A stretch of 64,000 bases of DNA. Source: Marinobacter sp. 2_MG-2023. GTDB lineage: Bacteria > Pseudomonadota > Gammaproteobacteria > Pseudomonadales > Oleiphilaceae. Positions 25,549 through 35,907 of the stretch are shown piece by piece. The notes under the pieces are model-generated. The model was not told where the DNA came from. It was given only the letters and a program-made list of their open reading frames with translations, and made no database searches. Location: the NCBI RefSeq assembly GCF_030546935.1, contig NZ_JAUOPH010000001.1:558001-622000 (forward strand), given 5' to 3'. The first letter of the stretch is position 1; the number at the start of each line of letters is the position of its first letter. The position numbers were made by a program, and so were the translations under genes.

Positions 25549-26631
25549 CTAATTTGTGAAAAAGCTGTCAATCCACTCGCTGTCCATTTCCGCCAGCGAA
25601 GCGTAACGCCAGCGCGGCTGCTTATCCTTGTCGATAAGGAGCGCACGAACACCCTCGGCAAATTCTCCTTTACTCAGGCAGTTGACCGACAATGTCAGCT
25701 CCTTGGCCAATACTTCGCTGAGGCTATCCTGGCGGCAATTGCGCAGGTGCTGCCAGCACAGTGCCAACGACGTGGGTGAAGCGGCTTCCAATGGGCGGGT
25801 TGCCTTACCAAGCCAACCTTCAGCACTCGAAAGCTCCTTCATCTGTGCAACCATATCGGTAAGGCTGTCCGCATCGGTAACACGATTAATCTCATCAAAA
25901 TGAGTTCGTACGTGAGACTTGGGTAATTCACTCGCGCTTTGATTTTCGTGCTGCCGGAGCACGCTGCCGACCACGGCAAAAGCGTCTTTGTCCTGCCAGT
26001 TCTGAGCAACCAGGTCAGCAACGACTTCAGCTTTCAGTTCGTGTTTGATGAAGCGATCGGCAAGGCCCACGAACAGCGCATCGGCTGCGTTCATGCGGGC
26101 GCCGGTCAATCCCAGAAACAGCCCTGTGCGGCCGGGAGCCCGGTTCAGAAACCAGCCGGCCGCAACATCCGGGTATAGCCCGATACTGCTTTCAGGCATA
26201 GCCAACATGGATGCTTCCGTCACCACCCTGTGGGAGGCGCCAGCCATGATGCCAATGCCGCCACCCATAACAATACCGTGGCCCCAGCACACCACAGGCT
26301 TGGGAAACGAGTGGATAAGGTGGTCCATCTCGTACTCTTCTGTAAAAAAGGCTTCGCCTTCGCTTTTACCGCCCACGCTCTGTGGTTCGGTCATACTGCG
26401 GTAAAGCGCCACAATATCGCCGCCGGCACAAAATGCCTTGTCGCCTTCGGCCTCGATCCAGACAGCACGAACTCGGTCGTCATCGGCCCAGCGCTTGAGC
26501 ATGGGGGTCAGCATCCGAATCATCTCGAGGGAGAGCGAGTTAAGCGCTTTAGGCGTATTTAGCCGGGCAACGGCGATCAAGGCGTCGTCAGCGGTTTTCC
26601 ACTCTTCAAAAACAATCGGTTGATGGCTCAT
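25549..26631 (-). CDS. 3-hydroxyisobutyryl-CoA hydrolase
   Basis: A 360-residue crotonase-fold enzyme. The segment PESSIGLYPDVAAGWFLNRAPGRTGLFLGLTG is diagnostic of HIBCH, which releases 3-hydroxyisobutyrate from its CoA ester and thus feeds mmsB. FCAGGDIVALY is the oxyanion-hole region. AAGGAT precedes the ATG. It is separated from the enoyl-CoA hydratase by 24 bases. Confidence 0.9.
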   Translation of the reverse strand: MSHQPIVFEEWKTADDALIAVARLNTPKALNSLSLEMIRMLTPMLKRWADDDRVRAVWIEAEGDKAFCAGGDIVALYRSMTEPQSVGGKSEGEAFFTEEYEMDHLIHSFPKPVVCWGHGIVMGGGIGIMAGASHRVVTEASMLAMPESSIGLYPDVAAGWFLNRAPGRTGLFLGLTGARMNAADALFVGLADRFIKHELKAEVVADLVAQNWQDKDAFAVVGSVLRQHENQSASELPKSHVRTHFDEINRVTDADSLTDMVAQMKELSSAEGWLGKATRPLEAASPTSLALCWQHLRNCRQDSLSEVLAKELTLSVNCLSKGEFAEGVRALLIDKDKQPRWRYASLAEMDSEWIDSFFTN

Positions 26632-26655
26632 ATCAAATCCTTGGACCGGTAGGTT

Positions 26656-27435
26656 TCAGCGGTTTTTCCATTCCGGTTTACGCTTTTCCAGGAAGGCATT
26701 CACGCCTTCTTTCTGGTCTTCAGTTGAAAACAGTTCAACAAACAGCTCGCGCTCCATACGCCAGCTATCGGAATGGCTGCGACCGTCACGGGAGCTCATT
26801 ACCAGAGTCTTGCAGCGCGCGACCGACGACGGGCTTTGCTTGCAGGCCATGTCCGCCAATTCCAGCGCCTTTTCCAGGCTCTTCCCACTGGCAACTACTT
26901 CTTCAACCAGACCGATTTGCAGCGCCTTATCGGCCTTCACCCGCTCACCACACATAATCATGCGCTTGGCCCAACCTTCACCTACCAGCCACGGCAGGTT
27001 CTGGGTGCCGCCAGCACACGGCAGCAAACCAACAGACGCTTCCGGCAAGGCCATCTGGGCATGTTCTTCTGCAATCCGGATATCACAGGCAAGTGCGCAT
27101 TCCAGTCCACCGCCCATGGCGTACCCGTTTACTGCAGCAATCGAAACGCCGCGAAACTCTGTCAGTGCCGCAAACGCTTCTCCAAAGAGCTGAGCCATCT
27201 GGTTGGCACGAGCCTTGTCGCCATCAGCAAAGGTTTTAAGATCTGCACCGGCAGAGAAAAACTTCTCACCTTGCCCGGTCAGAACCAGAGCAAAAATGTT
27301 GGTATCTTCATTAAGCTCACGAACCGTTTTTGTTAAAGCCGGTAAGGAGTCCGCGGTCCAGGTATTGGCTGGAGGATTATTGATGGTAAGAACCGCAATA
27401 TGGCCACGTTTTTCGAGCTGAATCAGATCGCTCAT
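26656..27435 (-). CDS. Enoyl-CoA hydratase (methacrylyl-CoA hydratase of valine pathway)
   Basis: A 259-residue crotonase-fold enzyme with the oxyanion loop FFSAGADLKTF, the GYAMGGGLECALACDIR helix and the catalytic-glutamate region LPEASVGLLPCAGGTQNL. By operon position it should hydrate methacrylyl-CoA to 3-hydroxyisobutyryl-CoA. It would also act on related enoyl-CoAs. CAGGAGAA lies upstream of the ATG. Confidence 0.88.
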   Translation of the reverse strand: MSDLIQLEKRGHIAVLTINNPPANTWTADSLPALTKTVRELNEDTNIFALVLTGQGEKFFSAGADLKTFADGDKARANQMAQLFGEAFAALTEFRGVSIAAVNGYAMGGGLECALACDIRIAEEHAQMALPEASVGLLPCAGGTQNLPWLVGEGWAKRMIMCGERVKADKALQIGLVEEVVASGKSLEKALELADMACKQSPSSVARCKTLVMSSRDGRSHSDSWRMERELFVELFSTEDQKEGVNAFLEKRKPEWKNR

Positions 27436-27461
27436 CTTGTTTCTCCTGTTATTGTTGCGGT

Positions 27462-28628
27462 TTATTGAATGGCCTCGGCCACACCGTTGTCCAGCACGCG
27501 GCGGGCAACAATCAAGCGCATGATTTCGTTGGTACCTTCCAGGATCTGGTGCACGCGCAGGTCGCGCAAGAAACGCTCCAGAGGGTATTCCCGGATATAG
27601 CCATAACCGCCATGCAGCTGAAGTGCGTCATTCACCACGTCAAAGCAGGCATCGGTTGCAAAACGTTTAGCCATGGCACAGTGCAGTGTGGCTTCGGTAT
27701 CGCCGCTGTCCAGCTTGAACGCCCCCAGGCGAACCATCTGTCGGGCAGCCACGAGATTGGTTGCCATATCTGCCAGCTTGAACTGCAACGCCTGGAAGGC
27801 GGCCAAAGGTTTGCCGAACTGTTCACGCTCGTGCATATAGTTGCGGGCTCTCAGCAGCGCAGCTTGCGCTCCGCCGAGAGAACAGGTGGCAATATTGAGG
27901 CGGCCGCCATCGAGGCCTTTCATGGCAATGGCAAAGCCGTCACCCTCTTCACCTACCCGGCTGGTTGCGGGAACACGAACGTTTTCAAGATTAATCGTGC
28001 GGGTGGGCTGGCTGTGCCACCCCATTTTCTCTTCGTTCTTGCCGTAGGAAACACCTTCGGCATCCGCGGGAATCACGAAGGTCGAAATACCTTTGGCTCC
28101 GGAATCTGCTGCACCGGTGCGCGCCATCAGCACAAGAATGTCGGTATCACCTGCCCCGGAAATAAAAACCTTGCTGCCGTTGATCACATAACTGTCGCCA
28201 TCACGAACAGCCTTGGTTCGGAGATTCGCTGCATCAGAACCGGCACCCGGCTCAGTCAGGCAGTAAGAAGCAAGCTGCTCACCACTGGCCAGTTTAGGCA
28301 CAACCTCCTGTTTGAGATCATCAGAGGCGAAGCTCGCAACCATCCAGGTTGCCATATTATGGATGGTTATAAACGCAGCTGTGGAGGGGCATGCAGCTGC
28401 GAGCTCTTCCACGATAACAGACGTATCCAGCCTCGAAAGGCCCATACCCCCAAGCGCTTCCGGGGTGTAAATCCCCATGAAGCCCATTTCACCGGCTTCT
28501 TTTAAAACATCTACAGGGAAAATATGCTCGTCATCCCATTTGGCCGCATGGGGCGCCATGGATTTTTCAGCAAAGGTACGAGCCGCTTCACGGAAGGCCA
28601 GCTGGTCTTCAGTCAGATTAAAGTCCAT
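27462..28628 (-). CDS. Acyl-CoA dehydrogenase (probable isobutyryl-CoA dehydrogenase)
   Basis: The 388-residue flavoenzyme begins MDFNLTEDQLAFREAARTF after GGAG. It carries CLTEPGAGSDA, HGGYGYIREYPLERFLRD and QILEGTNEIMR, with the catalytic Glu in the last motif. In the valine pathway it would oxidise isobutyryl-CoA to methacrylyl-CoA. The start is preferred over an in-frame ATG 24 codons upstream because the extra stretch is unlike the family. It is co-transcribed with mmsA. Confidence 0.9.
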   Translation of the reverse strand: MDFNLTEDQLAFREAARTFAEKSMAPHAAKWDDEHIFPVDVLKEAGEMGFMGIYTPEALGGMGLSRLDTSVIVEELAAACPSTAAFITIHNMATWMVASFASDDLKQEVVPKLASGEQLASYCLTEPGAGSDAANLRTKAVRDGDSYVINGSKVFISGAGDTDILVLMARTGAADSGAKGISTFVIPADAEGVSYGKNEEKMGWHSQPTRTINLENVRVPATSRVGEEGDGFAIAMKGLDGGRLNIATCSLGGAQAALLRARNYMHEREQFGKPLAAFQALQFKLADMATNLVAARQMVRLGAFKLDSGDTEATLHCAMAKRFATDACFDVVNDALQLHGGYGYIREYPLERFLRDLRVHQILEGTNEIMRLIVARRVLDNGVAEAIQ

Positions 28629-28721
28629 CGTCAGGCTCCAGATTAAAAGGTCCTGGGTCACGCGGAATGAAAAAGGGGCCGAAAACAGGTTTCGGCCCAA
28701 GTCATCCCACCGTCAACGCAA

Positions 28722-30212
28722 TTAACGCAACTGAATAGAGAAGTTGGCTTCCGCTGTCGCCTCACTGGAGAACCAGCGTGACGTAACAGTTTTAGTCTCA
28801 GTATAGAAGCGCACGGCCTGCTTGCCGTAAGCGTGCTGATCACCGTAGAAAGACCCCTTCCAACCGGTGAAGGAGAAGAACGGCAGGGGCACAGGAATGG
28901 GGATATTCACGCCAACCTGACCGACTTCAATTTCATGCTGGAACTTGCGGGCTGCGCCGCCTGAACTGGTAAAGATTGAAACACCGTTACCGTAAGGGCT
29001 GTTGTTGATCAGGGTAATGGCGTCTGCCAGGCTTTCCTCTTCCATGCAGGTCAGTACCGGACCGAAGATTTCCTCGTTATAGATGTCCATCTCGGTGGTC
29101 ACGCCTGAGAACAGGGTGGGGCCAACCCAGTTGCCGTTCGGCAAGCCATCAACTGTGCAGCCACGACCGTCCAGAAGCAGGTTGGCGCCCTGAGCTTCGC
29201 CAGTGGCAATGAGTGATTCAACGCGATCTTTGGCTTTGGCAGAGATCACCGGGCCGTAACTGGCACCGGAATCATTCCAGGCACCCGGGCGAACTTTTGC
29301 CATGGCTTCTTTCAGCTCCGGAATCCAGGCCTGCGCTTCACCGACAAACACAGCTACGGAAATAGCCATACAACGCTGGCCTGCCGCACCTACAGAAGCA
29401 CCTACCAGGGCATTGATAACCTGCTGCTTGTCAGCATCCGGCAGGATAACCATGTGGTTCTTGGCACCGGCGAAGCTCTGAACACGCTTCATGTTTTGAG
29501 TGCCAGTCTCGTAGATATAACGGCCAACCGGCACGGACCCTACGAAGGACACTGCTTTGATTGCAGGATCAGTCAGCAGCACATCCACTTGCGCCTTACC
29601 ACCGTGCACTACCTGCAGAACGCCTTTCGGTGCGCCGGCCTCTTCAAACAGTTCAGCAAGACGCATCGGAGTCAGCGGATCCTGCTCGGACGGTTTAAGA
29701 ATAAAGGTGTTACCGCAGGCAATCGCCATGGGGAACATCCACAACGGAATCATCGCAGGGAAGTTAAACGGGGTGATACCTGCGCAAACGCCCAGCGGCT
29801 GGATCCAGGAATGGGTATCCACTTCACGCGCTACGTTTTCAACCGTTTCGCCCATCATCATGGAAGCTACGTTGGCTGCGTGCTCAACTACTTCAATGCC
29901 ACGCCACACGTCGCCTTTGGCATCATCAAATGTTTTACCGGTTTCCTGTGACAGGATCTCAGCAATTTCATCGTGGTGCTGTTTCAGTAGGGCCTGGTAA
30001 CGCAGCATTACGCGGGCACGCTCGGAAACCGGAACTTCTTTCCAGGATTTGAATACTTCACCGGCAGTATCGATGGCTTTGCGCATTTCAGCGTCTGTGG
30101 TACTGGGTGCCCGGGCGATCACCTCGTTGGTGGCCGGGTCGGTAACGTCAATCCATTCGTTGGTCTGGCTCTGAACAAATTCACCTGCCAGGTACAGTGG
30201 AACGTTCTTCAT
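28722..30212 (-). CDS. mmsA: Methylmalonate-semialdehyde dehydrogenase MmsA
   Basis: A 496-residue CoA-acylating aldehyde dehydrogenase converting methylmalonate semialdehyde to propionyl-Co[18 protein letters not shown] and [17 protein letters not shown] (catalytic Cys within GQRC) are typical of MmsA. Length matches the family (about 497). The true start is the ATG with GGGG eight bases upstream; the open frame continues upstream but is unrelated. It heads the operon, divergent from an AraC-type regulator. Confidence 0.94.
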   Translation of the reverse strand: MKNVPLYLAGEFVQSQTNEWIDVTDPATNEVIARAPSTTDAEMRKAIDTAGEVFKSWKEVPVSERARVMLRYQALLKQHHDEIAEILSQETGKTFDDAKGDVWRGIEVVEHAANVASMMMGETVENVAREVDTHSWIQPLGVCAGITPFNFPAMIPLWMFPMAIACGNTFILKPSEQDPLTPMRLAELFEEAGAPKGVLQVVHGGKAQVDVLLTDPAIKAVSFVGSVPVGRYIYETGTQNMKRVQSFAGAKNHMVILPDADKQQVINALVGASVGAAGQRCMAISVAVFVGEAQAWIPELKEAMAKVRPGAWNDSGASYGPVISAKAKDRVESLIATGEAQGANLLLDGRGCTVDGLPNGNWVGPTLFSGVTTEMDIYNEEIFGPVLTCMEEESLADAITLINNSPYGNGVSIFTSSGGAARKFQHEIEVGQVGVNIPIPVPLPFFSFTGWKGSFYGDQHAYGKQAVRFYTETKTVTSRWFSSEATAEANFSIQLR

Positions 30213-30377
30213 CTTGAGATCCCCATTTGTTGTTGTGCGAGATTCGGGCCAAAGCATCGGGGCTTCAGCAATGTATGGGTAAGACCATAGCACGCTACCC
30301 GGGACTTGAAGATTGACTAAATTTCGCACTTGATGGACTATCTTTCGATTACCAAACAACACACGACTGCGAAAACC
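30213..30377. promoter_or_regulatory. Divergent promoter region between mmsA and its regulator
   Basis: About 165 bases separate mmsA from the AraC-type gene and must contain both promoters. AraC-type sites are often direct repeats upstream of the -35, but I could not pick one out with confidence. The sequence TTGACTAAATTTCGC near 30314 is the clearest AT-rich stretch. Confidence 0.4.
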
Positions 30378-31253
30378 ATGACACAGACCTCCATGTGGCC
30401 GGTACCGAGGGACAGCATCCGTTACGTGGTACCAGCCCCCATCATCAGGCTTTTGTCTGAACACCCGCTTACCCGTGACCTGTATCCGCTGGCTTTCGGT
30501 CACTACCGACGAGCCGCAGGCCATCACATGCATCGCGAACACCATCGCGACAGTCTTTTGATCTACTGCACCGAAGGAAAAGCCTTTCTGAACGTGAAAG
30601 GTGAGCCCTACACCGTCGAAGCAGGGGATCTTCTGTTGCTGCCGGCCGGCGCCAGCCACAGATACACCGCCGACCCCGACAACCCCTGGACGATTCACTG
30701 GGTGCATTACACCGGGCCACTGGCAGGTGAGTTTCACAAGTACATGGGGTTAAACGATTCGACCCCAATCCGCCATCTGGGGCGACAACCACGCCTTTTG
30801 GTTGACTTTAACGGGTTGCTTTCAGTTCGCCAGACAGGTTTCCGCGCCCGCGGACTAATTCATGCGGCAAACCGCTTGCGGCAGCTGCTGGCAGCCGTTC
30901 CGATCAGCGTCGATGAAACCAGCCATGAGCGGCAGGCCGAACTCGAAACCATCAATAATTATATGCGCGAACACCTTGATGAACGAATTACTCTGGAACA
31001 GCTTGCGGATCTTGCCGGGCTTACCCCGACCCACTTTGCGACTCGCTACAAGGAGCAGACAGGAACCTCTCCCATTCAGCATTTTCTGCACCTGAAAGTA
31101 GAGAGAGCCTGTCAGATGCTCGACACCACAAACCTGAGCTTTACAGAAGTCAGCCACCGTCTTGGTTATGACGATGCCTACTATTTCTCCCGCCTGTTCA
31201 AAAAAGTCATGGGACAGTCACCAAGGGACTATCGACTTGCTTCCAGACATTAA
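30378..31253 (+). CDS. mmsR: AraC-family regulator of the mms operon (MmsR-like)
   Basis: A 291-residue regulator with an N-terminal cupin sensor (about 40-150) and two C-terminal HTH motifs ([29 protein letters not shown] and [30 protein letters not shown]). Its position next to and divergent from mmsA is as in pseudomonad mmsR, which activates mmsAB in response to the valine pathway intermediate. Starts at 30333 or 30378 are possible, and neither has a good ribosome-binding site. Confidence 0.83.
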   Translation: MTQTSMWPVPRDSIRYVVPAPIIRLLSEHPLTRDLYPLAFGHYRRAAGHHMHREHHRDSLLIYCTEGKAFLNVKGEPYTVEAGDLLLLPAGASHRYTADPDNPWTIHWVHYTGPLAGEFHKYMGLNDSTPIRHLGRQPRLLVDFNGLLSVRQTGFRARGLIHAANRLRQLLAAVPISVDETSHERQAELETINNYMREHLDERITLEQLADLAGLTPTHFATRYKEQTGTSPIQHFLHLKVERACQMLDTTNLSFTEVSHRLGYDDAYYFSRLFKKVMGQSPRDYRLASRH

Positions 31254-31355
31254 CCCGTACAGAGGGTTAGTTATCAATCTTCCGCGGCGTGCAACTTTTG
31301 TTGTGGATATTAAACCGCTAGTCTGAGTATCAAAAGCAACAACAAGAGCATATTG

Positions 31356-31784
31356 ATGGCTACACATACCTTTGAAATTGATGAGACCTTCAACATACCG
31401 CGCAGCAGGGTTTTTGCGCTGTTTGCCGACCATCACCGCTTCGGAAAGCTTCTCGGGGCGCCAGTGAAGCGGATAAAGGACAGTAACCAGGCAGACCCTA
31501 ACGGCCTCGGTTCCGTTCGCAAGCTTGGCATCGGCCCAGTCGGGCTAGAGGAAACCATAACCTGCTTTGAGCCCGACTTGCTGATCGAGTACACCATCAC
31601 CAGCTTTAGCCCGATTCGAAATCATCTGGGCCGCATCCGCTTTGAAGATACACCGGAGGGGCTCACTCGCGTGCGCTATCGCATCTCATTTGACGATCTT
31701 GTGCCGTTTACCGGCAGACTCGTCAGTGCCGCCCTGGAGAATGCCATCCGGCGTGGAGTCAGGCAGGTACCCAGGCTGGCATAA
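31356..31784 (+). CDS. SRPBCC family protein (START-like lipid-binding fold)
   Basis: A 142-residue protein starting MATHTFEIDETFNIPRSRVFALFADHHRFGKLLG, characteristic of the polyketide cyclase/SRPBCC fold, which holds small hydrophobic ligands. No enzymatic role can be inferred. AAGAG sits seven bases before the ATG. It stands alone downstream of the AraC-type gene. Confidence 0.82.
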   Translation: MATHTFEIDETFNIPRSRVFALFADHHRFGKLLGAPVKRIKDSNQADPNGLGSVRKLGIGPVGLEETITCFEPDLLIEYTITSFSPIRNHLGRIRFEDTPEGLTRVRYRISFDDLVPFTGRLVSAALENAIRRGVRQVPRLA

Positions 31785-31931
31785 TCCGGGCTCATAAAGG
31801 ACACAAAACGTTACTTGATGGATCTCAGATAATTGACCTGACGCAATGGTTGTTTTTCGTCAATTTTGTAATCTCCGCGCAACTGGCAACATCCGGCCTT
31901 CCAAGCCGACACTTACCCTGCGGAGTTCAAA

Positions 31932-32732
31932 ATGGCAAACGAGCCAATTATTCTTTTTGATAATGGGCACCACAAGTGTCTGATGTTCGATTCTCTGGTG
32001 ACCGGTGAGGGCGTCCAGTCCAATCAGTTTCTGATCGTTGACGGCAAACACGAAGCGCTGATCGACCCGGGTGGGGACCTTACCTATACTCCGCTTGCGA
32101 TGGCTGCATCCAAGTTCATGAACATCAAGGACATGGACTATGTATTTGCCTCGCACCAGGACCCCGACATCATTGGAGCCATTGACCGTTGGATCGTCCA
32201 TACCAGCGCGAAGATCGTGACATCGAAGCTGTGGGCCAGATTCCTCCCCCATCTGGTCTCCAGTTACGTTACCAATCAACTCAGCGGCAGTGTTTACGAT
32301 CGCATTGTCAGCATCCCGGATACAGGCGCCAACGTAAGATTCGGCGAGTCCTACCTCCAGTGTCTGCCGGCCCACTTTATGCACTCTGTAGGAAACCTGC
32401 AGTTTTACGATCCGGTCTCGAAAATCCTGTTTTCCGGCGACCTCGGCGCATCGATAGGTGCTGAAGACGACCACATGCCCGTAAGCGATTTTGATCGACA
32501 CATTCCCCACATGGTCGGCTTTCATCGGCGTTATATTGCCTCACAAAAGGTGTGCCGGTTGTGGGCGAACATGATTCGGGACATGGATGTATCCATGATC
32601 GTACCCCAGCACGGGAAACGGTTCGAAGGCCCCGCAATGGTGGATCGATTTCTGAACTGGGTCAGCAATATTGAGTGCGGCATCGACCTGATGGCCCAGG
32701 ACAATTACCGCCCTCCCGTCGATTACGTCTGA
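31932..32732 (+). CDS. Stand-alone diiron metallo-beta-lactamase fold protein (ODP-like)
   Basis: A 266-residue MBL-fold protein with the segments SHQDPDIIGAID (metal ligands His, Asp, Asp), AHFMHS, FSGDLGAS and PQHGK, which match the flavodiiron/oxygen-binding diiron (ODP) family rather than beta-lactamases. It lacks a flavodoxin domain. Members bind or reduce O2 or NO. GCGGAG lies upstream of the ATG. Role here is unknown. Confidence 0.85.
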   Translation: MANEPIILFDNGHHKCLMFDSLVTGEGVQSNQFLIVDGKHEALIDPGGDLTYTPLAMAASKFMNIKDMDYVFASHQDPDIIGAIDRWIVHTSAKIVTSKLWARFLPHLVSSYVTNQLSGSVYDRIVSIPDTGANVRFGESYLQCLPAHFMHSVGNLQFYDPVSKILFSGDLGASIGAEDDHMPVSDFDRHIPHMVGFHRRYIASQKVCRLWANMIRDMDVSMIVPQHGKRFEGPAMVDRFLNWVSNIECGIDLMAQDNYRPPVDYV

Positions 32733-32826
32733 GCACTTGGGGGCAGTCCAGCAAATAGGCCTGTCCCAAATCGCTATTCTTGCGTAAAATCCTGCCTTTT
32801 CTCCAGCAAGTAAAGGGCAGCGCAAA

Positions 32827-33552
32827 ATGGGCAGAGCCTACCAGAACCGCAAAGAATCCATGGCCAAGACAGCTCAGGCCAAAACCAAGGTATACAGCAA
32901 ATACGGGCGCGAAATTTACATGAGCGCCAAATCCGGCGGCACAGACCCGGATGGCAACCTATCCCTGCGCGGTCTTATAGATCGTGCCAAAAAAGATCAG
33001 GTGCCTAGCCACGTTATCGAAAAAGCCATCGATAAAGCCCGGGGTGGTGCCGGCGAGGATTATTCACCCGCCCGTTACGAAGGCTATGGCCCGGGTAATT
33101 GCATGGTGATTGTGGATTGCCTCACCGACAACCCTAACCGCACCTTTGGCGATGTTCGTCTGGCCTTCACCAAAACCAAGAGCAAGATCGGCACACCCGG
33201 CACGGTCGCCCACATGTTTGATCACAGCGCGATATTCGTGTTCAAGGGTCAAGACGAGGAAGCTGTGCTTGAAGCACTGATGGAAGCCGACGTCGACGTT
33301 ACGGACATAGAGAATGAAGATGGCCAGATCACGGTGTTTACCCCAAACACCGAATACGCCAAAGCCCGCGAGGCACTGACAACCGCTTTTGCCGACATTG
33401 ATTTCGACGTCGACGAGATCCAGTTCCTGCCAAAAACCACCACGCCTGTGGAAGGCGACGACATTCCCATGTTTGAAAAATTTTGCGACATGCTGAATGA
33501 ACTGGACGATGTACAGAACATTTTCCACAACGCGGAATTACCCGACCAGTGA
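32827..33552 (+). CDS. YebC/PmpR family protein, YeeN subgroup
   Basis: A 241-residue protein whose start [38 protein letters not shown] is that of YeeN-type paralogues of YebC. The family includes DNA-binding regulators and ribosome-associated factors that help translate proline stretches. The reading frame ends in an overlap of four bases with the amidotransferase start (GTGA), so the pair is translationally coupled. Confidence 0.92.
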   Translation: MGRAYQNRKESMAKTAQAKTKVYSKYGREIYMSAKSGGTDPDGNLSLRGLIDRAKKDQVPSHVIEKAIDKARGGAGEDYSPARYEGYGPGNCMVIVDCLTDNPNRTFGDVRLAFTKTKSKIGTPGTVAHMFDHSAIFVFKGQDEEAVLEALMEADVDVTDIENEDGQITVFTPNTEYAKAREALTTAFADIDFDVDEIQFLPKTTTPVEGDDIPMFEKFCDMLNELDDVQNIFHNAELPDQ

Positions 33553-34283
33553 GCCAGCCCAACCCAAGAGTGGTGATCCTTAAAACGGGCAGCACCTACC
33601 CGGCCATCAAAGACCAGTTCGGTGATTTCGATGAATGGTTCGTGCGCGGGCTCTCGCCCGGGCTCGACATTACCGTGCTCAATACGGACGCAGGAGAGTT
33701 GCCCGGAGACCCAGCCGACTGGGACGGAATTGTTGTGACAGGCTCCCCGGCGATGGTCAGTGACCGTGAACCCTGGAGCGAAAAGGCCGCCGAATGGCTG
33801 GCCCAGGCCGTAGACAAGGCTGTTCCTTTGCTCGGTGTGTGTTACGGGCACCAACTTCTGGCCCACGCACTGGGCGGTGAGGTTGGCTACCACCCAGACG
33901 GTCGGGAAAGTGGCACGCATAGCGTCGCGCTGCTGGAAAGCGCACAGGATGACCCGCTGTTCCGCGGCATGCCAGGAAGCTTCGACGCCCAGCTAACCCA
34001 CAAACAATCCGTGCTGCGCCTGCCCAAAGACGCCATTCTGCTTGGCCGTAACGAATTCGAACCACACCAGGCGTTTCGGGTGGGTAAATTCGCCTGGGGT
34101 GTGCAATTTCACCCTGAATTTTCGGCGGCCATCATGAAGGCCTATCTCGGCGTGCAGGCACCGGACCTGGAGCGTGAAGGGCTTGATTCACAGGCCATGA
34201 TCGACTCGGTTACCAGTTCCCCTGACGCATCCGGGCTTCTGGAACGCTTCTCCGCACTGGTCACTGAGAACCGAACCAGCTAA
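33549..34283 (+). CDS. Class I glutamine amidotransferase-like protein
   Basis: A 244-residue GATase of the YfeJ/GMP-synthase-like stand-alone type. The nucleophile elbow [16 protein letters not shown] contains the catalytic Cys, and VQFHPEF holds the His/Glu pair. The start is a GTG overlapping the YeeN-type gene stop. These proteins usually act on gamma-glutamyl or other amide substrates; no partner synthetase is adjacent. Confidence 0.88.
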   Translation: MSQPNPRVVILKTGSTYPAIKDQFGDFDEWFVRGLSPGLDITVLNTDAGELPGDPADWDGIVVTGSPAMVSDREPWSEKAAEWLAQAVDKAVPLLGVCYGHQLLAHALGGEVGYHPDGRESGTHSVALLESAQDDPLFRGMPGSFDAQLTHKQSVLRLPKDAILLGRNEFEPHQAFRVGKFAWGVQFHPEFSAAIMKAYLGVQAPDLEREGLDSQAMIDSVTSSPDASGLLERFSALVTENRTS

Positions 34284-34309
34284 TACCGAATCGCAAGCAC
34301 TGGAGCCGT

Positions 34310-35755
34310 ATGTCTCTGAAGGTATTGTTCGCACTCGTTGTTCTGACACTTATTGGCATAGGCTTTTACCATAGCTATAAGCCCCTGCCCCATGGCATCA
34401 GTTACAACGGTGACGACCACCCATTGCACGATGCGGTGCTGCTGACGGATTCCACTTATCATTACAGTGATGGGTCAGAAACGCGCGACCATGAAATCTT
34501 CGACGAAATACTGCGACTGGTCAGCCAGGCCAGATCCTTCGTTCTTGTCGATATGTTCCTCTACAACAGCAGCAGCCCGGAGGACGTTGAACATCGGCAG
34601 CTTTCAGAACAGCTTACCGAAGCACTGATCCAGCGAAAGGCAGAACAGCCGAAGCTGGAGATTATTGTTATCTCTGACCCGCTGAATACGCTTTACGGAG
34701 GCTCCATTTCTCCCTGGTTTCAAAAGCTGCGCGAGGCAGGCATTCCGGTAACAGAAACCAATCTGCGACCGCTTCGTGACAGTAACCCGGCCTGGTCAGC
34801 CATCTGGCGGCTATGCTGCCAGTGGTTCGGAAATAATTCAGACGGAGGCTGGCTGCCGAACGCTCTGGGAACAGAGCCAGTTACCATACGCAGCTACCTT
34901 GCACTGCCCAACTTCAAGGCAAACCACCGGAAGGTTTTGGTAACGGATGAAGGCAACCGGCTACGCGCCCTGGTAACGTCCGCCAACCCTCACGATGGCA
35001 GTAGCCGGCACAGCAACACAGCCATCAGTTTTACGGGCCCGGCGGTAACCGACATTCTGAAAACAGAGCAAGCTGTATTGGCCCTGTCGGACCAGGCCAA
35101 CCCCAGCCTGGACACCCTGATCAACGCACCAAATACGAGCCAACCAGCAAACCAGAGCGACGCCGGCAGGATAGCGGTTAAAACAGAATCAGCCATTCTG
35201 GACTCTGCGCTCCAGATGATTTCCGAAGCCCAAAGTGGCAGCCAGTTGGATCTCGCGTTCTTCTACCTCTCACACCGGGAAATTGTTGGTGCCCTGCTCG
35301 ATGCTCACCACCGCGACGTGCATGTGCGTGTGCTTCTCGACGCCAACAATGAAGCCTTCGGCCATCAGAAAAGCGGCATACCCAACCGGCAGGTCGCCCT
35401 TGAACTTCACAGGGCGGGCATCCCCGTGCGCTGGTGCAACACTTTTGGTGAGCAGTGCCACAGCAAATTACTGATCCTGCGCCCTCTTACCGGCCATACC
35501 GAGCTGTTGCTTGGCTCAGCAAACTTCACACGCCGCAATCTCGATGATCTGAACTTGGAAACTGATGTGTGGGTTTCCGTCCCAGCTGATTCTGAGGTAG
35601 CCATGAAGGCTGTCGATTTCTTCAAACGGCAGTGGCAATCCGGCCCTGGCAGCGATCCTGTCATGAGTCTGCCCTACGAGCGCTGGGCAGATGATTCAAC
35701 ACTGCGTTACTGGCGCTACCGCTTGATGGAAGCAACCGGGCTTTCAACTTTCTGA
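34310..35755 (+). CDS. Membrane-anchored phospholipase D-like protein
   Basis: The 481-residue protein has an N-terminal transmembrane anchor (about residues 3-20), followed by two HKD half-sites. The first is complete: NHRKVLVTD, then TSANPHDGS. The second, CHSKLLIL...GSANFTRRN, has His and Lys but Arg in place of the usual Asp. It is a phosphodiesterase or transphosphatidylase of the PLD superfamily, located at the envelope. It is 27 bases downstream of the amidotransferase gene. Confidence 0.82.
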   Translation: MSLKVLFALVVLTLIGIGFYHSYKPLPHGISYNGDDHPLHDAVLLTDSTYHYSDGSETRDHEIFDEILRLVSQARSFVLVDMFLYNSSSPEDVEHRQLSEQLTEALIQRKAEQPKLEIIVISDPLNTLYGGSISPWFQKLREAGIPVTETNLRPLRDSNPAWSAIWRLCCQWFGNNSDGGWLPNALGTEPVTIRSYLALPNFKANHRKVLVTDEGNRLRALVTSANPHDGSSRHSNTAISFTGPAVTDILKTEQAVLALSDQANPSLDTLINAPNTSQPANQSDAGRIAVKTESAILDSALQMISEAQSGSQLDLAFFYLSHREIVGALLDAHHRDVHVRVLLDANNEAFGHQKSGIPNRQVALELHRAGIPVRWCNTFGEQCHSKLLILRPLTGHTELLLGSANFTRRNLDDLNLETDVWVSVPADSEVAMKAVDFFKRQWQSGPGSDPVMSLPYERWADDSTLRYWRYRLMEATGLSTF

Positions 35756-35907
35756 ACCAGTACGTCTGCATTCTCTGGTTGTATAAGCCTTAGCTCCCCA
35801 GAAGGCTTAACCTACCTCCTGTCTGACCCATCAGGCTTCGCTTGGTTTCCCGCCCGGAATCACCTATGCTCCTCTACGTCAAACCTAACAAAAACAAGGG
35901 GATAATA

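Noticed and set aside
28722..30737. Long form of mmsA starting 175 codons upstream
   Set aside because: The extra part reads through the divergent promoter and the regulator's N-terminus, and the family length fits the ATG at 30212.
35842..35907. Upstream start for the fatty-acid transporter
   Set aside because: The downstream ATG has a strong ribosome-binding site and the family N-terminus.
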